This document shows, one piece after another, positions 6,243 through 11,750 of a stretch of 11,750 nucleotides of DNA (position 1 is the first letter of the stretch; each line of letters starts with the position of its first letter). A program made the position numbers and the translations under genes. The notes below the pieces were generated by a model. It searched no databases, was not told the DNA's origin, and saw only the letters and a program-made list of their open reading frames with translations. The stretch comes from Clostridiales bacterium UBA3678 (GTDB lineage: Bacteria > Bacillota > Clostridia > TANB77 > CAG-508): assembly GCA_002372935.1 (NCBI GenBank), contig DFJF01000011.1:1-11750 (forward strand), in the 5' to 3' direction.

Positions 6243-7331
6243 TTAATTATCTATTAAACCAAATCCTGTTGCAATATATCTTGTTTTATGTGCTCCTGTA
6301 CTATCTATTGGGTCATTTATTAATTCTCCGTTTACAGTCATAACACTTGATGTCCCACCATCTAGATTTGCCGCATTATATGCTCCATAATTATGCATAA
6401 TTTCTATTAAATCATCCATATCTGCTCCAGCTCTTCCTATTTGTCTACCATCAAGTACAAGAAATAAAACAATACCATCTTTTCTTTGTCCAATAGCTGT
6501 CCTTGGGGCTGTACCCCATCCTCCATTTCCAACTACTGTTGATGATTTTCCATTAACAATTAGGAATGGTCCACAAGTTACACAATCCCTAATCCCTAAG
6601 CTTTCAGCATTTGATTTAGTACAGTTTGATGATAATACCAAAATGTTATTTTCGTTAAAACCAATTATTCCTCCTGTACTTTGATATGAATAAGATGTTA
6701 TACATTCTCCATTTCTATAAGTAACTCCCCTAGGAGTAGCACCATTACTACTGTAACTTGGATCATAGAATTTTCCTCCATTTATTGCAAGTTTTGCATT
6801 ATTCTCTTTTGCCATTGTCGTTAAATATTGTCCACATGTACCAAGTTTATTAGTAACTAATGTATGAATTTTAGAAGCATCATATATAGCAGCTAAATAT
6901 CCCGTATAATTGTTTCCTTTTATTTTTATTATTCTATATTCATTTTCATCTGCATAAATATTATATTGAGCTTTATCTAAATTTTTACCTAACAATTGTT
7001 TTTCATATTCACTGCTAAATTGTTCAATAGTATTTTCCACATTTTGTGTATTTATTGCATTTGTATCAGTATCTTCCTTGATTTCTTCTACTTTATTATT
7101 ATTCAATACCTCTTCTATTGTTTTATCTGAATATAATAATTTTGGAATCCATTGATGTGTCATAGAAGTCATACCAACTGTTATAATCCAATCTCTAAGA
7201 CCACTATATGGTCCATATAGCAAAAATCCCATCACCAATATCAAAATTATAAATATGCTTAAGATTATTTTTAATATTTTTTTTCGTATACTACTTCGTT
7301 TCTTTTCTCTATAATGTTTTCCCGTGCTCAT
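6243..7331 (-). CDS. Membrane-anchored phosphodiester glycosidase (NAGPA domain)
   Basis: A 362-residue protein with a basic N-terminus, one membrane segment (about 19-39), a polar Asn/Glu-rich linker (about 70-125) and a C-terminal NAGPA domain. In other organisms this domain removes sugars joined by phosphodiester bonds, such as GlcNAc-1-phosphate caps, and bacterial members are thought to act on exopolysaccharide or wall polymer. The domain signature is visible as LAINGGKFYD (181-190), CGPFLIVNG (253-261), APRTAIGQR (275-283), LFLVLDGR (289-296) and AANLDGGTSS (320-329). The topology places the domain outside the cell, held at the membrane. The start ATG at 7331 is chosen because AAAGGTGG lies just before it; an in-frame GTG at 7340 is part of that ribosome site. 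It is a single-gene unit with its own promoter and terminator. The domain is clear, but the exact substrate cannot be told from sequence. Confidence 0.9.
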   Translation of the reverse strand: MSTGKHYREKKRSSIRKKILKIILSIFIILILVMGFLLYGPYSGLRDWIITVGMTSMTHQWIPKLLYSDKTIEEVLNNNKVEEIKEDTDTNAINTQNVENTIEQFSSEYEKQLLGKNLDKAQYNIYADENEYRIIKIKGNNYTGYLAAIYDASKIHTLVTNKLGTCGQYLTTMAKENNAKLAINGGKFYDPSYSSNGATPRGVTYRNGECITSYSYQSTGGIIGFNENNILVLSSNCTKSNAESLGIRDCVTCGPFLIVNGKSSTVVGNGGWGTAPRTAIGQRKDGIVLFLVLDGRQIGRAGADMDDLIEIMHNYGAYNAANLDGGTSSVMTVNGELINDPIDSTGAHKTRYIATGFGLIDN

Positions 7332-7360
7332 TTTTACCACCTTTATGTTATGTTTTTGAT

Positions 7361-7389
7361 ATTTTACTATATTTTTTGTTTTTTTTCAA
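7361..7389 (-). promoter_or_regulatory. Promoter of the phosphodiester glycosidase gene
   Basis: On the minus strand, TTGAAA (7384-7389) and TAAAAT (7361-7366) are spaced by 17 bases, each hexamer one mismatch from the consensus. The spacer is rich in A tracts and ends in ATAG, as in the two strongest promoters of the window. Confidence 0.65.
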
Positions 7390-7463
7390 CATTTAATTAA
7401 ATCATTTTTTTACATATTTTTTTTACATTTTTATTGTTTTTTATTTATTTTTATTATTTTAGA

Positions 7464-8444
7464 TTATTTTTTAAATTTTAAAAATTTACTTTTTATATTA
7501 TCAATTACTTCCTTTACAATAGGAATATTTTCGACGCAATTTTCTGTCAATATAATTTTTTTATCTAAACTCGTATCAATTCTAGCCATAGTCCCAATAG
7601 GTATTACTGTCTTTTTTTCTGTATGTCCAAAATAGTTTGACTTTATTATCGGAAATTCTATATCATCTCCCAACACATCTAAAACAATGCTTTCTAAAGA
7701 AATTTCTGTTTCATGTTCATAATTTCCTATCCATAATCCTTTTATTTTATCAAATACACCATTTTGTTTTAAATAATACAAATGATTACTTACAAGAGCA
7801 GGCTCTGATTCATAACCTAATTCTTCTAAAAACAAAATCTTATTTTGAAAATCAATTGCATATTTGCCACAAACTAAGCCATATATTAATGATAAATTGC
7901 CTCCAATTAAAATTCCTTCTGCTTGTCCTTCTTTTATGGTAATATCCTTGTCTTCAACATTTCCTAACATTAAATCACATTCCACAAATCTTTTTATAAC
8001 TTCATTTAAACTATAATCTGTTTCATCAGTTGCTATAGTCTTAAAATTTGTTCCGCTAAATGTTACAAGTCCTGTTTTATTATTTATTACATTTGTAATT
8101 GATGTAATATCACTATAGCCACAAATTATTTTTGGATTATTTTTTATTAAATCAAAATCTAAATAATCAAATACAGAATTAGAATTTTCTCCACCTTTTG
8201 CACACCAGATCATTTTTACACTTTTATCAGCAAACATATCATTTATATCATCAGCTTTTTCTCTGGCTGTACTACTATAACCATTTGTATTTGAAAATAA
8301 ATTTTTTGAAAATTTAACTTTAAAGCCTTTTTTCTCAATTATATTTTTAGCCATTTTTATTTCATTTATCTTTTCTCCAACTATTGGATCTGATGGAGCA
8401 ACAACACCTATTGTATCTCCTTTTTTTAATTTATTTGGTTTCAT
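7464..8444 (-). CDS. S66 family peptidase, MccF-like LD-carboxypeptidase
   Basis: A 326-residue cytoplasmic serine peptidase of family S66, which includes muropeptide LD-carboxypeptidase LdcA and the microcin C immunity enzyme MccF. The N-terminal MKPNKLKKGDTIGVVAPSDP is typical. The catalytic triad is visible as Ser111 in CGYSDIT, Glu207 in FLEELG and His274 in YFGHTEK. The segments AKGGENSNSVFDYLDFDLI (82-100) and TGLVTFSGTNF (124-134) resemble the MccF side of the family more than the RGGYG form of classical LdcA. The start is the ATG at 8444, preceded by GGAG; an ATG four codons earlier contains that ribosome site. It lies 27 bases after pgeF and is probably co-transcribed with it. The likely role is trimming of muropeptides during wall recycling, or detoxifying peptide-linked antibiotics; sequence alone does not settle which. 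Confidence 0.9.
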   Translation of the reverse strand: MKPNKLKKGDTIGVVAPSDPIVGEKINEIKMAKNIIEKKGFKVKFSKNLFSNTNGYSSTAREKADDINDMFADKSVKMIWCAKGGENSNSVFDYLDFDLIKNNPKIICGYSDITSITNVINNKTGLVTFSGTNFKTIATDETDYSLNEVIKRFVECDLMLGNVEDKDITIKEGQAEGILIGGNLSLIYGLVCGKYAIDFQNKILFLEELGYESEPALVSNHLYYLKQNGVFDKIKGLWIGNYEHETEISLESIVLDVLGDDIEFPIIKSNYFGHTEKKTVIPIGTMARIDTSLDKKIILTENCVENIPIVKEVIDNIKSKFLKFKK

Positions 8445-8471
8445 ATTTTTCTCCATTTCTATTTCTCATTT

Positions 8472-9296
8472 TCAAATTAAAGAAATTATTTGAGTAGCTC
8501 TTCCTGCTTCTTCTCCCATACCCCTATATGAATGTATAAGATTTTTATTACAAACAGAGCAAATTCCAGAGTCAATAATATTTTCTTTTTTTAATCCAGC
8601 ATTTTTTAAAATAGTTCTATTTATTTCTATAGTATCAATATTCCATTTGTCATTATTTTTTATAGCTAATTCATCAAAATTTTTTAAATCTTTATATTCA
8701 TTTTTAAAAATTTGATATACATCATTATCTACCTCAAAATGACATTTCCTAATACTAGGAGACATACAGCAAATTATATCTTGTGGATTACAATTGTATT
8801 CCTCTTTCATTTTTTCTATTGTTTTTACTGATATTCTTTTTATTGTTCCTCTCCATCCTGAATGAACATTTGCAATTACTTTTTTTATAGGATCATAAAA
8901 AACTAATAAAATACAATCAGCATTTATTGTTGATAAAATTATATTTTTTTTATTTGTAATTAAACCATCAGTGTTTTTATATAAATTAAAATCTGGTTTA
9001 TCATTATTTATTTTATTTTTTATAATTTGAATATTGTCTGTATGACTCTGATCTGTATTTACAATATTTTTATATTTAATATTTAATTCATCACAAATTT
9101 CCTTATAGCTTTTTTTGCTTAAATTATTTTTTATTTTTTCTTCATCATTTTTTGGCTCTAAAGAAATTTTAAAATTTTTATCTAAACCAATTACATAAGC
9201 ATATTTTATTTCTGGATATTGTAATAATTTTTTGAATTGTAAATATTCAATATTTTTATTTTTTACATGAATAATATTTTCATTTGATAAATCCAT
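8472..9296 (-). CDS. pgeF: PgeF/YfiH family protein (multicopper-oxidase-like fold)
   Basis: A 274-residue member of the YfiH/PgeF/LACC1 family, which has been described both as a peptidoglycan editing factor (E. coli PgeF) and as a purine nucleoside-processing enzyme. The conserved metal-site residues are present: His85 in DQSHTDN, Cys128 in NADCIL and His145 in NVHSGWRGT. Other family marks are NTDGLIT (108-114), SPSIRKCHFEVDNDV (179-193) and the closing CSVC (246-249) and HSYRG (255-259) segments. There is no signal peptide, so it acts in the cytoplasm. The ATG at 9296 is preceded by AAAGGA with six bases of spacing; a TTG five codons earlier overlaps that site and is rejected. A promoter lies about 60 bases upstream and the S66 peptidase gene follows in the same reading frame. 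Family identity is firm; which reaction dominates in this organism is not known. Confidence 0.92.
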   Translation of the reverse strand: MDLSNENIIHVKNKNIEYLQFKKLLQYPEIKYAYVIGLDKNFKISLEPKNDEEKIKNNLSKKSYKEICDELNIKYKNIVNTDQSHTDNIQIIKNKINNDKPDFNLYKNTDGLITNKKNIILSTINADCILLVFYDPIKKVIANVHSGWRGTIKRISVKTIEKMKEEYNCNPQDIICCMSPSIRKCHFEVDNDVYQIFKNEYKDLKNFDELAIKNNDKWNIDTIEINRTILKNAGLKKENIIDSGICSVCNKNLIHSYRGMGEEAGRATQIISLI

Positions 9297-9359
9297 AATT
9301 TTTCCTTTCAAAATATTCCAAAATCGCCCAATAAAAATTTTTAAAAATTTTTACAGATT

Positions 9360-9388
9360 ATTATAGCTGATTTTTATATTTTTTTCTA
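9360..9388 (-). promoter_or_regulatory. Likely promoter of the pgeF-S66 gene pair
   Basis: On the minus strand, TAGAAA (9383-9388) lies 17 bases from a perfect TATAAT (9360-9365). The -35 box matches four of six consensus bases. The promoter sits in the 118-base gap after addB, so pgeF can be transcribed independently of addB. Confidence 0.5.
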
Positions 9389-9414
9389 TTTTATTCTTTT
9401 TTTATATTTTTTTA

Positions 9415-11750
9415 TCATTTTTTTTGAATTTTTTTCAAAAATTCTTCTTTATTTATTTTATTAATAAATTTATAATTCTTTTTACAAATTCCAGAATTAA
9501 ATCCGCACATATTTTTATATATACAATATTCACAGGGTGTTTTTTTATTTTTATAATATGGCTTTAACTCTATATTTCCTTTAAATATTTCTTCTGAAAT
9601 TTCTTTCATAGTAGAATTTATATATTCTTGTATGTCTTTAAATTCTTGTTCTGTTGCTATACTGCTTAATTTCGGGCTTAATGTTCCAGTTTTATCAATA
9701 TATGCTGGAATAATTTCTGATCTTCCTTTTTCCAAATTTTTATCTTGCATTTTTACAACTCTTACATCTGCTAAAATTAAGCCCTTCATTTTAAAATTAT
9801 TTTTTATTTTTTGTTCAATTTCTTCTTCACTTAATTTTTTATTTGAATTTATTATTTGTTCTAATAAATTAAAATATAAAATTCCAGCTGGCACAAAATC
9901 TTCTATTTTGCACACTGCATCTAAATATGTAATTAATTGCAATTGTAATCCTGCATAAATATCTCCAAAATCAAGATTTTTAACTGAAGATTTGTAATCT
10001 ATTATTCTTACATAATTCTTATTTTCGTCTTTTGCAATATCAATTCTGTCTATTTTTCCTGTTATCTCAACTTTTTTTCCACTATCCAATTCTAGTATAA
10101 TTGGTTTATATTTGCCATCTTCACTAAATTCAACCTCTGTTCCTTGTAAATTAAATTCACTTTGAACTAAAGTCTGAATAATATATTTTAATGATTTAAT
10201 AATTATTCTTTTTAATCTTATAACTAATAATTTATATTTTTCTGTTGCATTAAAAATATAATTATTTTCATTTAATAATTTTTCATTAATTATTTTATTA
10301 ATTATTTCTTCTATTTCCTCATCAGAAATATTTTCTAATTTATTTTTATTTAAATTTATTTCTTCAAAAAAAGAATTAATTACATCATGCATAAAAGAAC
10401 CTGTATCAAAAGTCTGAACTTTTAATTCTTCTTTTTCTTTTAATTTTAAAATATATTGTAAATAATATGAAAATGGACAAGAATTATATTTTTCTAATCT
10501 TGAAATACTTGTATTTAAATTATTACCATATAATTTTTCTATATTTTTTTTATTTATATTTTCATAAAAATTGTAATTAATATATTTTAAATTATTATTT
10601 AATTTATTTTTTTTATTTAATTCAAAATATTTATAAATTATATAAAATAATTTTTCTGGATTTATTTTTTTATTATTTAATTCATTAATTTTTAAAATTA
10701 AATTTTCATATAATAAATCTTCATTAATTATTTCAATTTCATTTTCCGTAGAAACTAAATCACTTTCTTCTATTAAATTTGTAAATATTTTTTTTATTCT
10801 AAAAATTAAATTTGAAGCACGAAGAGATTTTCCTTCATTGTCTGAAGATGCATAAGATAAAAATATTTTTTCTTCAGCTGTTGTGAATGCTTTGTATATA
10901 TTAAAATTATCATCATATATATTTTCTAAAGTTCCTTTTGCAATTTCTATATTTTCTGTTTTTAAGTTTTCTCTATCTTCATCATCTAAAAAGCCTTGAT
11001 TTTTATTTATACTTGGAAATACTCCATCATTTAATCCTATAATAAAAACTGTTTTTGTTTTTCTGCTTCTAGATCTGTCTGTATCTCCTACTATCACTTG
11101 ATCTTGGGTTGCCGGTATTTTTCCTAATTCACTATTTTTCAAACCAATTTTTAATATTCTAATAAACCTATCTATTGTAATTTTTTCTTCACCAAAAATC
11201 AAATTAATTTCATCTAAAATATTAATGATTATTTTATAGCTTTCTTCGTATTCTTTTGCTAAATCTAATAAATTTTCTTCTTTTAATTTATTAATTTTTT
11301 TGTTTATTTTATTTTCTATATTTTGACTTATTAAAAATAAATAAATTTGTTTTGAAATATTTTTAGCTGTTTTTTCTTCATCTAGTTTATCTTTTAAATT
11401 TATTAAAGGATTAATAATGTTTTTTCTTAATTCATTTAAGTGATCTACATCTTCTTTTTTTCCATAAATAAAATCTTTTTTAAATTTATTATTTTTTATT
11501 CCATATTTAATACAATACTTTTCTAATTTAAAAATATCATTTTCATCTATTTCTACAAATCCTGTTTTTAAGTAGTTAAAAATTGATTCATATGAATAAT
11601 TTTTATTAAATACCTCTAAAATAGATAAAATATATTGTACAATTATATTTTGATTTAAATCTCTTTTTTCATCTATAAAAACAGGAATCTCATATTTTTC
11701 AAAAATAGTTTTTATTAAGCTGGAATAATTATCTGTATTTTTTGTAATTA
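9415..11750 (-). CDS. addB: AddB/RexB, helicase-nuclease subunit B (5' end cut off)
   Basis: The C-terminal 777 residues of the AddB subunit of the AddAB (RecBCD-like) double-strand break repair complex; the frame stays open to the right edge, so the N-terminus lies outside. The upstream part reads KTGFVEIDENDIFKLEKYCI and onwards, matching the AddB helicase-like region, followed by the VGDTDRSRSRKTKTVFIIGLNDGVFP-type motif near 11000-11095. The RecB-type nuclease domain shows GKIDRID (about 10039-10059), the DYKSS active-site motif (about 9987-10001) and the QLQLITYL helix. The iron-sulfur cluster cysteines typical of AddB are kept: one in YNSCPFSYY (about 10479) and three in CEYCIYKNMC (9505-9534). 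The gene ends with TGA followed directly by TAA. No addA follows it. Lys, Asn, Ile and Glu are very abundant, reflecting extreme AT content. Confidence 0.95.
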   Translation of the reverse strand, partial: ITKNTDNYSSLIKTIFEKYEIPVFIDEKRDLNQNIIVQYILSILEVFNKNYSYESIFNYLKTGFVEIDENDIFKLEKYCIKYGIKNNKFKKDFIYGKKEDVDHLNELRKNIINPLINLKDKLDEEKTAKNISKQIYLFLISQNIENKINKKINKLKEENLLDLAKEYEESYKIIINILDEINLIFGEEKITIDRFIRILKIGLKNSELGKIPATQDQVIVGDTDRSRSRKTKTVFIIGLNDGVFPSINKNQGFLDDEDRENLKTENIEIAKGTLENIYDDNFNIYKAFTTAEEKIFLSYASSDNEGKSLRASNLIFRIKKIFTNLIEESDLVSTENEIEIINEDLLYENLILKINELNNKKINPEKLFYIIYKYFELNKKNKLNNNLKYINYNFYENINKKNIEKLYGNNLNTSISRLEKYNSCPFSYYLQYILKLKEKEELKVQTFDTGSFMHDVINSFFEEINLNKNKLENISDEEIEEIINKIINEKLLNENNYIFNATEKYKLLVIRLKRIIIKSLKYIIQTLVQSEFNLQGTEVEFSEDGKYKPIILELDSGKKVEITGKIDRIDIAKDENKNYVRIIDYKSSVKNLDFGDIYAGLQLQLITYLDAVCKIEDFVPAGILYFNLLEQIINSNKKLSEEEIEQKIKNNFKMKGLILADVRVVKMQDKNLEKGRSEIIPAYIDKTGTLSPKLSSIATEQEFKDIQEYINSTMKEISEEIFKGNIELKPYYKNKKTPCEYCIYKNMCGFNSGICKKNYKFINKINKEEFLKKIQKK

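Noticed and set aside
7391..7402. ATTTAATTAAAT palindrome upstream of the glycosidase promoter
   Set aside because: A 12-base palindrome of A and T only is expected by chance in sequence this AT-rich, and no second copy is seen.

Overview
The window is very AT-rich, and every gene lies on the minus strand, so transcription runs from position 11750 towards position 1. The gene set points to a low-GC member of the Bacillota, most likely an anaerobic or gut-associated Clostridia lineage. It includes an AddB-type recombination nuclease subunit, an S66 peptidase, PgeF, a bPH-domain protein and a VirD4-like coupling protein of the kind seen in clostridial elements. Strong AGGAGG-type ribosome sites and textbook sigma-A promoters agree with this. 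No finer placement can be supported from sequence alone.

Right part (about 7464 to 11750): the C-terminal two thirds of addB runs off the right edge. It is followed by pgeF and an S66 (MccF-like) carboxypeptidase gene, probably co-transcribed from a promoter just after addB. Both pgeF and the S66 gene belong to families linked to peptidoglycan quality control or muropeptide trimming. This block is the most AT-rich part of the window.

Middle part (about 5213 to 7389): a membrane-anchored phosphodiester glycosidase (NAGPA domain) has its own promoter and a strong hairpin terminator. Next comes a class B DnaJ-like co-chaperone with an extended -10 promoter.

Mobile or secretion-like part (about 2075 to 5175): a perfect consensus promoter (TTGACA, 17 bases, TATAAT) drives three genes: an unrecognised 176-residue protein, an unrecognised 85-residue charged protein, and a VirD4/TraG-type coupling ATPase with an unusual acidic repeat-bearing tail. 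A hairpin follows the third gene. No relaxase, VirB4, VirB6 or integrase gene is present, so this is an orphan coupling-protein unit as far as this window shows. It is the best candidate here for something not well described.

Left part (1 to about 2043): a small bacterial PH-domain protein with a strong terminator, then an AAA ATPase of the DUF4143 family whose promoter is overlaid by an inverted repeat. No tRNA, rRNA, CRISPR array, insertion sequence or riboswitch was seen. No gene-free stretch is longer than about 240 bases.
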